A stretch of DNA of 64,000 nucleotides from Sphingobacterium corticibacter (GCF_003076635.1 NZ_QDKG01000001.1:248001-312000), one strand, 5' to 3'. Shown: positions 9,295 through 18,237, counted from the first letter of the stretch. A program made the numbers and translations. Notes: generated by a model from the sequence alone, not told the origin.

Positions 9295-10721
9295 TGGCCG
9301 TAGCTAATGTATTTTATTTCCAAATATTCATCCAATCCGTGATGCGAACCTTCTCTACCGACGCCGGATTGCTTCACGCCGCCAAAAGGAGCCGATGCAT
9401 CAGAGATTACTCCGGTATTCACACCGACCATTCCCGATTCTAATTGTTCGCTGACGCGATGACAGCGCCGGACATTCTCACTGTAAAAATAGGCGGCTAG
9501 TCCGAATGGGGTGTTATTTGCCGCTTTTATGGCTTCTTCCTCGGTGGAAAAGCGGAATAATGCGCAAATCGGGCCAAAGGTTTCTTCACTAGCAATAAGG
9601 CTTTCTGCGTGCACGTTTGTCAGTACCGTCGGAGCATAAAAGTTGCCCTTTAGGTGTTTGCCACCAGTTTCCGCTTTTGCGCCACGATCTAGCGCATCTT
9701 GCACATGTTTTTGTACTTTCTCTACTGCCTTCTCGTTGATCAATGGACCAACTTTTACACCTTCATCCAGGCCATTTCCGACTTTGAGTTTGCTCACTTC
9801 TGCTGTTAATGAAGCAGCAAACTCATCATAAACAGCATCGTGCACGTAAAAACGATTCACCGAAACACAGGTTTGCCCCGCATTTCTAAATTTGGCGGCT
9901 ACAGCGCCTTTTACAGCGGCTTGTATATCGGCATCGTCAAACACAATAAAAGGCGCGTTTCCACCTAATTCCATCGATGTGCGTTTTATCGTGCTGGCAG
10001 CTTGTTCCATCAACGTTCTACCCACTCCAGTCGATCCGGTAAACGAAATTTTACGGATTAGTTCGCTAGTAGCTAGCAATTGGCCAACGGCTTTACTATT
10101 GGTCGATGTAACGACTTGAAATGCACCTCCCGGAATGCCCGCTTCTTGCGCTAATTTGGCAAAAGTCAATGCTGTAAATGGCGTTTGGGAAGCAGGTTTC
10201 AAAATGACGGTACATCCAGCAGCTAATGCTGGGGCGACTTTGCGCGTCAGCATTGCGAGTGGGAAATTCCAAGGTGTGATCGCCGCTACCACGCCCACGC
10301 TTTGTTTAATAGTGAATAGCTTGTTTCCACTGCTCACCGCGGGAATGGTATCTCCGTACGCTCGCTTAGCTTCTTCGGCAAACCATATGATAAAAGACGC
10401 CGCATAATCTACTTCTGCCAATGATTCTTGTAATGGCTTGCCGCTTTCTAAGGTCATCACTTCGGCTAACTGTTCGCGATGTTTCAACGTAAGTTGATAC
10501 AACTTCTGTAACAATTGACTTCGCTCTCCGACAGTAGTGGTTTTCCAAGATTGCCACGATTTTTCGGCGTATGTGATCGCTTTTTCTATTTGGTTTAATG
10601 CTATCTCGGGTACTTTTCCTACGCGCTGATTGGTAGCAGGATTGAGTACGTCAAATTTGTCTTTCGCATCTACAAATTCACCTTGTATATATGCTTTCTC
10701 TATAATCCAAGTATTATCCAT
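9291..10721 (-). CDS. gabD: NAD(P)-dependent succinate-semialdehyde dehydrogenase (ALDH family)
   Basis: 476 aa. ALDH motifs in order: ITPWNFPLAM (cofactor), ILKPASQTPFTAL, FTGSTGVGR, the catalytic Glu in MELGGNAPFIVFDDAD, the catalytic Cys in NAGQTCVSVNRFYV and SEETFGPICALFRF near the C-terminus. The motif set and length match GabD-type enzymes, which oxidise succinate semialdehyde to succinate. No gabT neighbour is seen, so another aldehyde substrate is possible. Confidence 0.85.
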   Translation of the reverse strand: MDNTWIIEKAYIQGEFVDAKDKFDVLNPATNQRVGKVPEIALNQIEKAITYAEKSWQSWKTTTVGERSQLLQKLYQLTLKHREQLAEVMTLESGKPLQESLAEVDYAASFIIWFAEEAKRAYGDTIPAVSSGNKLFTIKQSVGVVAAITPWNFPLAMLTRKVAPALAAGCTVILKPASQTPFTALTFAKLAQEAGIPGGAFQVVTSTNSKAVGQLLATSELIRKISFTGSTGVGRTLMEQAASTIKRTSMELGGNAPFIVFDDADIQAAVKGAVAAKFRNAGQTCVSVNRFYVHDAVYDEFAASLTAEVSKLKVGNGLDEGVKVGPLINEKAVEKVQKHVQDALDRGAKAETGGKHLKGNFYAPTVLTNVHAESLIASEETFGPICALFRFSTEEEAIKAANNTPFGLAAYFYSENVRRCHRVSEQLESGMVGVNTGVISDASAPFGGVKQSGVGREGSHHGLDEYLEIKYISYGQ

Positions 10722-10796
10722 TATGATCCTCCGTTTTGCTGGTCTGTAGCCTAAATCGTACAGATCTGTCTTCGACCAGATATAATCTTCATAAAG

Positions 10797-10820
10797 TAAA
10801 AAAGGACGCTAGCGTCCTTT
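10797..10820 (-). terminator. Terminator of ribBA
   Basis: The 20-bp palindrome at 10801-10820 (AAAGGACGCT and its complement) is flanked on its low-coordinate side by further A residues, giving a U-tract in minus-strand RNA just after the ribBA stop. Confidence 0.85.
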
Positions 10821-10829
10821 TTGTTTTCG

Positions 10830-12041
10830 TTATATATTTTTTAAGCTATGACCCATTCGATCACGTTTTGTTTTAAGGTAAAACTCATTATGCGCATTAG
10901 GCGCAATCTCTATCGGTACATTTTCGACTACTTCTAGTCCATATCCTGTTAAACCAGCCCGTTTGGTTGGGTTATTGGATAGCAAGCGCATTTTAGTAAT
11001 GCCCAAAGCGCGTAAAATTTGAGCTCCTACACCATAATCGCGAAGGTCTGGTTTGAAGCCAAGCTGAATATTGGCATCTACGGTATCAATGCCTTGTTCT
11101 TGCAATTTGTAAGCCTGCAATTTGTTGATCAAGCCGATTCCGCGTCCTTCTTGGTTCATATATACGATTACACCTTTTCCTTCCTGCTCGATGAGCTCCA
11201 TGGATTTATGCAATTGCGGGCCACAATCGCAGCGACAAGATCCGAAAATATCGCCGGTGATGCAGGAGCTATGTACGCGCACCAAGACTGCTTCATCGGG
11301 TTCCCATGTTCCTTTGATCAATGCCAAATGTTCTTCGCCAGTGTTTTTTTGGCGATAGGCTTGCAGTTGAAAATCGCCCCAATGGGTCGGCATATGCACC
11401 TGTACCACTTCTTCGATCATCGAATCATTTTTCAGTCGATATTCGATTAGATCTTCGATGCTGATGATTTTTAGATCGAATCGCTTGGCCACTTCTAGTA
11501 AATCTGGAAGGCGCGCCATTTCGCCATCATCTTTCAATATCTCTACCAACACACCTGCAGGCTCGAAACCCGCTAAGCGCGCTAAATCCACGGCTGCTTC
11601 AGTATGTCCGGTGCGTCGTAATACGCCACCATCTTTGGCGATCAATGGGAAGATGTGCCCTGGTCGGCCTAATTCTTCATTTTTAATATCCGGATTTATT
11701 AATGCGAGTATTGTTTTAGAGCGATCTGAAGAAGAAATTCCTGTGGTACAGCCATAACCCTGCAAATCGACCGATACGGTAAAGTTAGTTTCATACACCG
11801 CTGTGTTGTTATTGACCATGAGGTTCAAATCCAGTTCTTTGCAACGCTTTTCGGTTAACGGAGCGCAGATCAGTCCACGGCCATGCGTGGCCATAAAATT
11901 GATCATCTCTGGAGTAGCATTTCGTGCCGCGGTCACAAAATCACCTTCATTCTCTCTGTCTTCATCGTCTACAACGATGATAACCTTTCCAGCTTGAATA
12001 TCAGCAATGGCTTCCTCGATGGTGTTTAATTGTACTTTCAT
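10830..12041 (-). CDS. ribBA: Bifunctional DHBP synthase / GTP cyclohydrolase II
   Basis: 403 aa. N-terminal RibB half (about 1-205): [16 protein letters not shown] acidic loop, [33 protein letters not shown]-terminal RibA half (about 206-403): [19 protein letters not shown] with the zinc cysteines, [11 protein letters not shown], and [12 protein letters not shown] with the catalytic Tyr/Arg region. It makes the two riboflavin precursors, ribulose-5-P-derived DHBP and the pyrimidine from GTP. No FMN riboswitch is evident in the leader of about 55 nt. Confidence 0.96.
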   Translation of the reverse strand: MKVQLNTIEEAIADIQAGKVIIVVDDEDRENEGDFVTAARNATPEMINFMATHGRGLICAPLTEKRCKELDLNLMVNNNTAVYETNFTVSVDLQGYGCTTGISSSDRSKTILALINPDIKNEELGRPGHIFPLIAKDGGVLRRTGHTEAAVDLARLAGFEPAGVLVEILKDDGEMARLPDLLEVAKRFDLKIISIEDLIEYRLKNDSMIEEVVQVHMPTHWGDFQLQAYRQKNTGEEHLALIKGTWEPDEAVLVRVHSSCITGDIFGSCRCDCGPQLHKSMELIEQEGKGVIVYMNQEGRGIGLINKLQAYKLQEQGIDTVDANIQLGFKPDLRDYGVGAQILRALGITKMRLLSNNPTKRAGLTGYGLEVVENVPIEIAPNAHNEFYLKTKRDRMGHSLKNI

Positions 12042-12101
12042 GTTGTTGCTTAAAAAAATGGCAGGTCGTGCATTAGGACACTATCATGCTTGCCATATGT
12101 A

Positions 12102-12109
12102 CAAAGTTA
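12102..12109 (-). promoter_or_regulatory. -7 promoter box upstream of ribBA
   Basis: On the minus strand this reads TAACTTTG, matching TAnnTTTG, about 60 nt before the ribBA ATG. A clear -33 box was not found. Confidence 0.5.
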
Positions 12110-12151
12110 GTGGTATTTCGAAGATATTCTATAAGGATGCTGTCATAATCT

Positions 12152-13660
12152 TTAGCGAGCTATAGGTGTATCCGCTTTGGATTTATTGCGATCCTGAAAC
12201 TTTTCGACTTTATCTTTTAGTTTATTAAATATCTTTTGAGCTTTGATTTTGTATTGATCTACGTCGAACAAAGCAGAATCGGTCGTCGATTTGTATGTCA
12301 GAAATAAAGCCAAAGGCGTCAAGACAATGATCGCCATCCACATGCCAATCATCGGTTCTAAACTGCCATCTTTGGCCGCTTTCTCCGAAATCGTAAATAT
12401 GACGTGATAGATCAAGAAAAAGACGATCGCCATCACCACAGGCAGTCCCAAGCCACCCTTGCGGATGATCGCACCTAGAGGAGCACCAATGCCAAAAAGC
12501 AATAAACAGGAGGCTGCTAAGGTGAATTTTCGATGCCACTCAATATCGTAACGAATATCTTTTTCGATATACAATTTGTATTCTTGTCCTCGGTTTTGAG
12601 CAATGTCCTTTACGTAATTAACTTGGCTATTGGCATTGCTTATGATATTACGCTTACTGCTATTATTGATGGCTTGCAGGTCTAAATCTGGATAACTATA
12701 ATCGCCGGAAGCGGCCAATGTTGTTTTCAGAGAGTCGCGTTTCTGGTTGTAATAACTCGTAAAATAATTGATATGTCGCTTGGTGTCTAGTGCTATGATG
12801 TGGCCCACACTGTCCAATTGCATGTGATTGGAGTCAGAATAATGTTTCAGCTGCTTCAAGTTAAGCATCTGATGATGCGATTTGAAAAGACTAGCATCGG
12901 TTTTCTGTGCGCCGAAAGACTCCATACTGAACTTTTGGGTGGATTCCCTAAAACGAAAACGAGTAAACTGCTGCCGCTCATCGTACCGTGTCGCATTCCG
13001 AGCGCGAGCATCTTCGTATTGAACGCCATCACGCAGTTGCAAGATCATATATTGGTTATCCACCGAATTGTGCATATAACCTTCTTTAGCGATCAGAATA
13101 TTGGTGGCTTTACTACTCGTAGTATGGTTATAGATCAATAAATCGTGTAGTATGGTGCCGTCCTCGCTTTTGCTCTTCGCTCGGATAGAATAACCAGGAA
13201 TACTGCTATTGAATACACCAGGCTTAATCAGGAAATCTGCTTTTTGATTTCTGATATCTAATAGCATCGTTCCCATCTTGAGATTGACAACCGGTAGGGT
13301 ATAATCAGAGAAAATGAAAGCGCCACCAGCGAAAATACCTACTAGAACAAATAGTGGTGCCATGGCATTTCGTAGTGATACACCGGCCGCTTTGATAGCC
13401 ACGAGCTCATAACTTTCTCCCAGATTGCCAAATGTCATGATAGACGACAATAGCATGGAAAGAGGTAAAGCCATGGTGAGCTGCACAATACATTGATAAC
13501 CCAACAATTCTAAAATGGTATACCATTCTAATCCTTTGCCAATGAGGTCATCGATGTACTTAAACAAAAAAAGCATCAATAAGACAAACATCACAATCGT
13601 AAATGTGACGAGGAATGGCCTTATAAATGCATGTAATATGAGTAAGTGTATCTTCTTCAT
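12152..13660 (-). CDS. LptF/LptG (YjgP/YjgQ) family permease
   Basis: About 502 aa from the ATG at 13660 (a TTG three codons upstream is less likely). N-terminal membrane helices begin LHAFIRPFLVTFTIVMFVLLMLFLF, and the LPLSMLLSSIMTFGNLGESYELVAIKAAGVS segment contacts LptB in the ABC complex. A large periplasmic beta-jellyroll follows (about 120-350), then three C-terminal helices with GAPLGAIIRKGGLG. It moves LPS from the inner membrane onto the Lpt bridge. Which of the two paralogues (F or G) it is cannot be read from sequence alone. Confidence 0.88.
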   Translation of the reverse strand: MKKIHLLILHAFIRPFLVTFTIVMFVLLMLFLFKYIDDLIGKGLEWYTILELLGYQCIVQLTMALPLSMLLSSIMTFGNLGESYELVAIKAAGVSLRNAMAPLFVLVGIFAGGAFIFSDYTLPVVNLKMGTMLLDIRNQKADFLIKPGVFNSSIPGYSIRAKSKSEDGTILHDLLIYNHTTSSKATNILIAKEGYMHNSVDNQYMILQLRDGVQYEDARARNATRYDERQQFTRFRFRESTQKFSMESFGAQKTDASLFKSHHQMLNLKQLKHYSDSNHMQLDSVGHIIALDTKRHINYFTSYYNQKRDSLKTTLAASGDYSYPDLDLQAINNSSKRNIISNANSQVNYVKDIAQNRGQEYKLYIEKDIRYDIEWHRKFTLAASCLLLFGIGAPLGAIIRKGGLGLPVVMAIVFFLIYHVIFTISEKAAKDGSLEPMIGMWMAIIVLTPLALFLTYKSTTDSALFDVDQYKIKAQKIFNKLKDKVEKFQDRNKSKADTPIAR

Positions 13661-13716
13661 CCCTACCAAACGCCTAATATTCTTAATAGACTACGCGAGT
13701 AGCTAAAAGTAAAGGA

Positions 13717-13724
13717 CAAAGGTA
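13717..13724 (-). promoter_or_regulatory. -7 promoter box for the LptF/G gene
   Basis: Minus strand TACCTTTG fits TAnnTTTG, about 57 nt before the ATG at 13660, in the gap after the START-like gene. Confidence 0.5.
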
Positions 13725-13731
13725 CAGAAAT

Positions 13732-14109
13732 TTAAGCTCCAATCACACTTTGCAGGTAGCTTATCGAATTATTCCAGATCAATTTTCGGTCTTCCAAGTT
13801 GTCTTCTTTTACGTAGTCGGTAATGCTTAAGGCTACATCGTTCGTCAATTCGTCCAACACAATCTCGATTTCGAAATAATAAGGCTCGTCTTCCAGCCAT
13901 TTGTATTTGACACACTTGTTCTCTTTGGAATGGATGAGCTTTGCCTTAAACGACTCGTCGTCCCATACAAATTCGTAAATGCCTTCTGCATAGTTTACAT
14001 CATCGGCAAACCATTGCGCGAGCTCATTCGGTTCAGACAGATAGGGGAATAATATTCTAGGGGAAGAATTTACGACATATTCTAAGTTTAATTTTGTTTT
14101 CTCTGCCAT
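13732..14109 (-). CDS. START-like (SRPBCC/AHSA1-type) domain protein
   Basis: 125 aa from the ATG at 14109 (MAEKTKLNLEYVVNSSP); codons upstream look non-coding. The pattern SSPRILFPYLSEPNELAQWFADDV, then a beta-rich middle and a C-terminal helix (EDRKLIWNNSISYLQSVI), fits the helix-grip fold that binds hydrophobic ligands or co-chaperones. Its specific role is not known. It is commonly seen as a cytoplasmic protein in Bacteroidota. Confidence 0.78.
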   Translation of the reverse strand: MAEKTKLNLEYVVNSSPRILFPYLSEPNELAQWFADDVNYAEGIYEFVWDDESFKAKLIHSKENKCVKYKWLEDEPYYFEIEIVLDELTNDVALSITDYVKEDNLEDRKLIWNNSISYLQSVIGA

Positions 14110-14321
14110 ACAATGGAATGAAATATTAATAACGTAATAATGGACGGTTACCGAACAGCGCTGCTGATCGACGGTTGGTTTTGTCCGCCCGTAATAATAC
14201 GCAAATATTCTGTTAAACAAAGTATAATCTCTGCGAATTTATTGATACATTAACACAGATAGGATCAAGGTAGAGTTAGGGATAGCTTATGGTATTTAGT
14301 GATGAAATTTGTGATTTTTAC

Positions 14322-14351
14322 TTTGATAATAATTCCTAATTACTATATTTG
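14322..14351 (+). promoter_or_regulatory. Promoter of the tRNA gene (TTTG and TATATTTG)
   Basis: TTTG at 14322-14325, an 18-nt spacer, and TATATTTG at 14344-14351, placed 13 nt before the tRNA 5' end. Close to the Bacteroidota housekeeping promoter. Confidence 0.65.
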
Positions 14352-14364
14352 CATCACGAAAAAC

Positions 14365-14438
14365 GGCGGGGTAGCTCAGATGGTTAGAGCGCAGGATTCA
14401 TAACCCTGAGGTCGGCAGTTCGATCCTGCTCCCCGCTA
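14365..14438 (+). tRNA. tRNA with CAT anticodon (elongator Met, or Ile2)
   Basis: 74 nt. Acceptor GGCGGGG pairs with CCCCGCT (G1-U72 wobble), discriminator A73; D-arm GCTC/GAGC; anticodon loop TTCATAA; T-arm GGCAG/CTGCT around TTCGATC. The anticodon stem has one A-C pair next to the loop. CCA is not encoded. CAT may decode AUG, or AUA if position 34 becomes lysidine. It is not an initiator type, since G1-U72 pair. The 3' half is the likely integration site of the adjacent prophage. Confidence 0.93.
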
Positions 14439-14458
14439 CACAGGCTACATATTGCCGA

Positions 14459-14576
14459 ATCTTTATAGATATTCATATCTATCTTGAAAAGTTCAAAAAC
14501 CCCTAGCATATCGCTAGGGGTTTTATTTTGCATTACCGTGCTAAATTTATTAGTATTTATATATATCTTTATAGAT
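14459..14576. repeat. 12-bp direct repeats in the attL arm
   Basis: ATCTTTATAGAT occurs at 14459-14470 and again at 14565-14576. The first copy also forms an 8-bp inverted repeat, ATAGATAT-TC-ATATCTAT (14465-14482). They lie between the tRNA and the integrase gene, where arm-type binding sites for integrase or excisionase are expected. Confidence 0.5.
14496..14528 (+). terminator. Terminator downstream of the tRNA
   Basis: AAAACCCCTAGC (14496-14507) pairs perfectly with GCTAGGGGTTTT (14513-14524) across a 5-nt loop, followed by ATTTTG. It ends the tRNA transcript before the integrase gene. Confidence 0.88.
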
Positions 14577-14608
14577 CTAATAAAGTGTGTGCAATTTTGT
14601 GAGTAGTC

Positions 14609-15886
14609 ATGTCGAAGCCTAAAATTTACCTTAAAAGAAGAAGCTCGGAAGAAGAAGGACAACTGTATTTATATTACTCGTATGGAGGTGATAAAAGGCT
14701 TGAATTTTATACTGGCTTTAGAATAAAGAACTCATACTATAACGATCAATATTGGTCTGGCAACAAAAAACCAATTAATAAAAAATGTCCATTTCACGAT
14801 AATTACAACCGTTTGTTCGAGGAGATGAAGCTTTATGCGGTGTCACTGGTGATAAATGAAAGGATCTTCGACAACAAAGAATTGAAATCACGACTTTGTG
14901 ATGAGTTTAAGGCTTCGAAGGTCGAGGAGCCAGAAATATCTAATTTTATTGCAGGGGATTTTATTTCGTACTGTGAGTATGTTCAGTCCGAGCGTAAGAT
15001 TGGTAAGAGGTCTATAGTGAATGGGAATCGACAGGGTTTGAATTATAAATCAAATAGCCTACGTAATCCTGGTACTACGATTACGTCATTGAGGGAGTTT
15101 GCTAAATTCAAAATGAAAACTACCTTCTTGTTCGATGAGATTAATGTAAAATTTTATAATGCTTATCGTGATTATTTGCTGAATGAGAAAAAGAACAAAG
15201 TTAGTACATTCTCCACTAGGGTTAGGGACATAAAAGCTTTTATGCACGAAGCTTTGGATGAGGGTGTGCACACAAATTCAGAGTTCAAGAATAAGCGATT
15301 TATTGCTCCTAAATATGAATCTACTGGAATCGCATTATCCCTCGAGGAAATAAAAAAATTAAAGGATGCCATTATTCCGGATGAGTGGGAGCATGTTCGC
15401 GATCTTTTTCTAATTGCATGCTACTCCGCTCTTCGATTTAGTGATTTCTCTAAATTGGAGATCATGGATATTGATGATGGGTTTATTAGAATTAAGCAGG
15501 AGAAAACTGAAAATAGGGTTTCCATACCGATCATGAAAGAAATGAAATCTGTTTTAGCAAAGTACGGAGGTGTTTTTCCGCCGCCGTGCACAAATCAGCA
15601 TTTTAATAGAACCATTAAGAAGGTTTGTGCACTCAAGTCTGTAGGATTAGATCGTGTATACGAAATTAATGACCTAGGAGAGAAGGTCATGTGGAGCTCA
15701 AAAATCACCAGCCATACCGGCCGACGTTCGTATGCTACAAATATGTTTAAACTGGGTGTGCCAAATTTATTGATAATGTCTGCAACCGGCCATAAAAAAG
15801 AAGAAATGTTCTTACGTTACATCAAAGCTACAAATGAGGAGAAATCCAGATTGCTCGCTGACTGGATGGATAAGCTGGGAATCTAA
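14609..15886 (+). CDS. int: Phage tyrosine recombinase (integrase)
   Basis: 425 aa. An N-terminal arm-binding part, a SAM-like core-binding domain (about 110-210) and a catalytic domain: Arg I in YSALRFSDFSKLE, the Lys region after it, HTGRRSYATNMF with the His-x-x-Arg pair, and the Tyr in EEMFLRYIKA. It catalyses integration and excision at the neighbouring tRNA. The layout matches Bacteroidota integrases of the phage_int_SAM_5 type. Its 3' end overlaps the convergent XRE gene by 4 nt. Confidence 0.95.
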   Translation: MSKPKIYLKRRSSEEEGQLYLYYSYGGDKRLEFYTGFRIKNSYYNDQYWSGNKKPINKKCPFHDNYNRLFEEMKLYAVSLVINERIFDNKELKSRLCDEFKASKVEEPEISNFIAGDFISYCEYVQSERKIGKRSIVNGNRQGLNYKSNSLRNPGTTITSLREFAKFKMKTTFLFDEINVKFYNAYRDYLLNEKKNKVSTFSTRVRDIKAFMHEALDEGVHTNSEFKNKRFIAPKYESTGIALSLEEIKKLKDAIIPDEWEHVRDLFLIACYSALRFSDFSKLEIMDIDDGFIRIKQEKTENRVSIPIMKEMKSVLAKYGGVFPPPCTNQHFNRTIKKVCALKSVGLDRVYEINDLGEKVMWSSKITSHTGRRSYATNMFKLGVPNLLIMSATGHKKEEMFLRYIKATNEEKSRLLADWMDKLGI

Positions 15887-16257
15887 CCTTTATCGTAAAA
15901 ATCGCGAACCAACTTGTGTAGCGTTTTCCTCATTTCATCGAATTGCTTCCAAAGGTCGTCGTAGTCTTTTTTTATTGTTGATAGATCAGATATTAAAGTG
16001 GATTTCTCATCTTCGTCTATGATCATTTTGCCTTTGCCTGTGAAATACCAGTCAAGGTTCAGATTATATTTTTGACGGAGATACTTTAGGTAGTGTATTG
16101 GAAGTGTCGTTTCCCCCTTCTCGACTTTGGCGATAAAAGGTTGGTGAGATCCGATTTCCTTAGCGAATTTATTTTGACTAAAATCAAACTTCTCCCGAAA
16201 CTTAACTAGCCTCGCTGCCTCCCCTTTGTGATCGACTACATATGGTTTATCGCTCAT
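15883..16257 (-). CDS. XRE-family helix-turn-helix regulator
   Basis: 124 aa. HTH_3 domain at about 15-70: VKFREKFDFSQNKFAKEIGS, then HQPFIAKVEKGETTLP, with LRQKYNLNLDWYFTGKG after it, the usual phage-regulator ending of this fold. The C-terminus (about 80-124) is a predicted coiled coil. Minus strand, in a three-gene leftward set with the S24 repressor. Probable secondary regulator of lysogeny. Confidence 0.85.
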   Translation of the reverse strand: MSDKPYVVDHKGEAARLVKFREKFDFSQNKFAKEIGSHQPFIAKVEKGETTLPIHYLKYLRQKYNLNLDWYFTGKGKMIIDEDEKSTLISDLSTIKKDYDDLWKQFDEMRKTLHKLVRDFYDKG

Positions 16258-16625
16258 AATGACGCAAACTTAAACTTTAAATTTTTAAAATATAGATTTT
16301 CTGATACTTTAAAAAGATGTTCGCTTGTGTATTCAAATTGGTAACCTCCGATCACAACTTCATCTAAGTAAAGTGCTATAAGTTCGCTAATGTATTCTAT
16401 CCAAACCTTATCATTGTCTTGAACGTTTACATTTATGTAGCCATTCACATTGCTAGTTATGTCATCTTTCATGGCAAACAATACGTTCGCTAAGATCAAC
16501 TTATATTTTGAAGGCCTTTGTTTGCTGCCAGATGAGAAATGTATATCATCAGTTTTGAATACCTCCTTATTCCTTAAATGTGAGATTATCTCCTCAGAGA
16601 TGTTGAGCTCGTGCTTCACTTCCAT
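16254..16625 (-). CDS. Hypothetical phage protein between two regulators
   Basis: 123 aa, mixed alpha/beta, no family recognised. Its stop overlaps the start of the XRE gene by 4 nt (ATGA), and the repressor stop directly precedes its start, so the three are one leftward operon expressed in the lysogen. No membrane segment or signal peptide. Confidence 0.65.
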   Translation of the reverse strand: MEVKHELNISEEIISHLRNKEVFKTDDIHFSSGSKQRPSKYKLILANVLFAMKDDITSNVNGYINVNVQDNDKVWIEYISELIALYLDEVVIGGYQFEYTSEHLFKVSENLYFKNLKFKFASL

Positions 16626-17441
16626 TTATATTTCAACTTCTCTTTTAACAATATTGTATATGTATGCAACATCTTCTAGCTGCATCTTAAAATCTGGATA
16701 GTTTTTTCGATCTTCATTTAGTGAGTGTAATGTTACAACTCCGTTTTCGACGTCGTGGTCGATCAATTCTTTGAAGATTATACCATCATTTATAGTTACA
16801 AATGCGTAAAATGGATACTTGTGTGTGTGGAATCTTGATTTCCAGAGATCCTTTCGAATTTCGCGACCTATGATAATATCTCCATGAACGAATGTCGTTC
16901 GTTTGTCAACGTCCATGCTATCCCCAACAACTCTAAAAGCGCGATAGCTGCCCTTATGAAATTTGCTGACTGTTGTTACAATATATTCCTGATCTTCCAA
17001 ATATTCTGCATCCGCGAATCCAGATAGGTATCCTGCTTTGGCAGTTTCGGCGATTAGTGGAACTTTCATTCGATATACTCCCTGAGAAATCTCGTAAAAT
17101 TTTGTGTTCCCCTCTTCGTCAAACATTTGTAGTTCGTCATCAGACAAAAATCCTATAGATTTCGTGTTTGAGGATTTTGAAGATTTGGGAAGTTCTTGGA
17201 ATGGGAAATCGCCAATTTCCGATTTATACTTAATAGGAGAGCGGTCAAATAACCAATCGATGTTATATTCTGGAAATGCCTGCTCAAATTTCTTTATAGT
17301 TCCCCCACGTAACTTTTGGATCTGTTCGGGTGTCTTCTTGAAAAAGTTGCTGAAGTTACCCTTATCCATTCCTAATGCTTCTGCCGCAGCTTGATCTTCA
17401 GTATACTTTTCCCTGATTGCGACGCGTAAATTTTTAAACAT
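16626..17441 (-). CDS. S24/LexA-like phage repressor (CI type)
   Basis: 271 aa from the ATG at 17441 (MFKNLRVAIREKYTEDQAAA); 21 extra codons upstream run into operator DNA. N-terminal HTH (AAAEALGMDKGNFSNFFKK), then C-terminal S24 peptidase with the Ser in VVGDSMDVDKRTTFVHGDI and the Lys in GIIFKELI. The ETAKAGYLSG stretch holds an Ala-Gly pair that may be the self-cleavage site. Such repressors keep lytic genes off and cleave themselves when RecA is activated. Divergent from the early genes over a repeat-rich operator. Confidence 0.9.
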   Translation of the reverse strand: MFKNLRVAIREKYTEDQAAAEALGMDKGNFSNFFKKTPEQIQKLRGGTIKKFEQAFPEYNIDWLFDRSPIKYKSEIGDFPFQELPKSSKSSNTKSIGFLSDDELQMFDEEGNTKFYEISQGVYRMKVPLIAETAKAGYLSGFADAEYLEDQEYIVTTVSKFHKGSYRAFRVVGDSMDVDKRTTFVHGDIIIGREIRKDLWKSRFHTHKYPFYAFVTINDGIIFKELIDHDVENGVVTLHSLNEDRKNYPDFKMQLEDVAYIYNIVKREVEI

Positions 17442-17450
17442 TCTTGCTAA

Positions 17451-17530
17451 ATAGTTGTATATAGTTGTTATTAGTATTATGTTTGTACAACTTATGTATA
17501 ACAATTGTAATACGTGTATTATACTAATAT
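17451..17530. promoter_or_regulatory. Divergent operator/promoter region with phased TTGTA repeats
   Basis: TTGTAT (17455), TTGTTA (17465), TTGTAC (17483), TGTATA (17495) and TTGTAA (17505) recur at spacings near one or two helical turns, with inverted pairs such as TTGTACAA (17483-17490) and ACAATTGT (17501-17508). It lies between the repressor and the first rightward gene, the expected place of CI/Cro-type operators. Confidence 0.7.
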
Positions 17531-17537
17531 ATAACTT

Positions 17538-17741
17538 ATGACTATTATAAACAAGATTTTACAACCTGGCATTAGAGAATTATTATTAGCATTAGAATTG
17601 AATACTCAGTGCTTAGTGCTTCCAGAGGCTCGTGCGCCGTATTTGCGTGGTAGAATAAGTGCTGTGCAGAAAGAAAATAATTCAATGAAATTCCGCACTA
17701 AAATTGAGAATGGACATATATATGCTTGGCGTATTTGTTAG
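17538..17741 (+). CDS. Small hypothetical protein at the Cro position
   Basis: 67 aa, first rightward gene after the operator. It starts MTIINKILQPGIRELLLALE and ends FRTKIENGHIYAWRIC; no classical HTH can be identified, though RGRISAVQKENNSMKFRT could be part of a small DNA-binding fold. Position suggests a lytic-switch regulator, but this is inference from synteny only. Confidence 0.6.
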   Translation: MTIINKILQPGIRELLLALELNTQCLVLPEARAPYLRGRISAVQKENNSMKFRTKIENGHIYAWRIC

Positions 17742-17776
17742 TGTAGAGAAAACAGATCAAAAAAATTTTATACAAT

Positions 17777-17816
17777 AGTTGTATTTAATTGTATTAAGTT
17801 GTATTTTTGATTGTAA
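17777..17816. repeat. Second phased TTGTAT repeat array
   Basis: TTGTAT at 17779, 17789 and 17799 (exactly 10 bp apart), then TTGTAA at 17811. Same core as in the operator upstream of the repressor, so this is probably a second repressor-binding site controlling genes from 17908 on. Confidence 0.6.
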
Positions 17817-17822
17817 ATAAAA

Positions 17823-17849
17823 AGCCCTGCAGGTGCAGAGCTAATTTTT
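17823..17849 (+). terminator. Hairpin with T-run after the first early gene
   Basis: AGC-C-CTGC then AGGT then GCAG-A-GCT forms a stem with one mismatch (17823-17842), followed by AATTTTT. Probably a weak terminator or attenuator before the next early gene. Confidence 0.5.
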
Positions 17850-17861
17850 AAAGTAACACAC
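17850..17861 (+). repeat. AAAGTAACACAC leader motif, copy 1
   Basis: Exact 12-mer shared with 18308-18319, 19496-19507 and 22531-22542; a near copy is at 26041-26052. Copies 1-3 and the near copy lie upstream of early gene starts. Function unknown. Confidence 0.6.
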
Positions 17862-17907
17862 CTAAAGAATGCGATCCAAAAGGTGGTTTTTAACACAAAT
17901 CAAAGGT

Positions 17908-18237
17908 ATGAAAGATTTAACTATTATCAACGGTGCGAACCAAGATTTTATTTTTATAGACGCTGATAGCGATACATCGGGAATCGTCGCCTACTTTATT
18001 AACTCAGAGAGTTATTTGGACGGCTATTTCGAAGATCAAGACTTAATTAAGGTAGAAGTCGAATATCAGTATCAAGCTTTAGAAAGTGTCTCTGGATGGG
18101 AATATCCACAATACACAGATACTAAAGTTTATCCAGGCGATGAATCGTTTGATTATGATTCTGCCTATAATGAGGCACTTGAAGCTGCTAAAGAAATTCT
18201 TTTGCAAAAGCATGACGTGCAGTATGTAGAGGTATAA
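17908..18237 (+). CDS. Hypothetical early protein
   Basis: 109 aa from the ATG at 17908 (MKDLTIINGANQDFIFID); an in-frame ATG at 17869 sits only 7 nt after the AAAGTAACACAC motif and could be the start instead. Acidic, soluble, no recognised domain. Among the first lytic genes downstream of the second operator-like array. Confidence 0.6.
   Translation: MKDLTIINGANQDFIFIDADSDTSGIVAYFINSESYLDGYFEDQDLIKVEVEYQYQALESVSGWEYPQYTDTKVYPGDESFDYDSAYNEALEAAKEILLQKHDVQYVEV

Noticed and set aside
10135..10407. Plus-strand open frames within the aldehyde dehydrogenase gene
   Set aside because: Complement-strand shadows of a strongly conserved gene.
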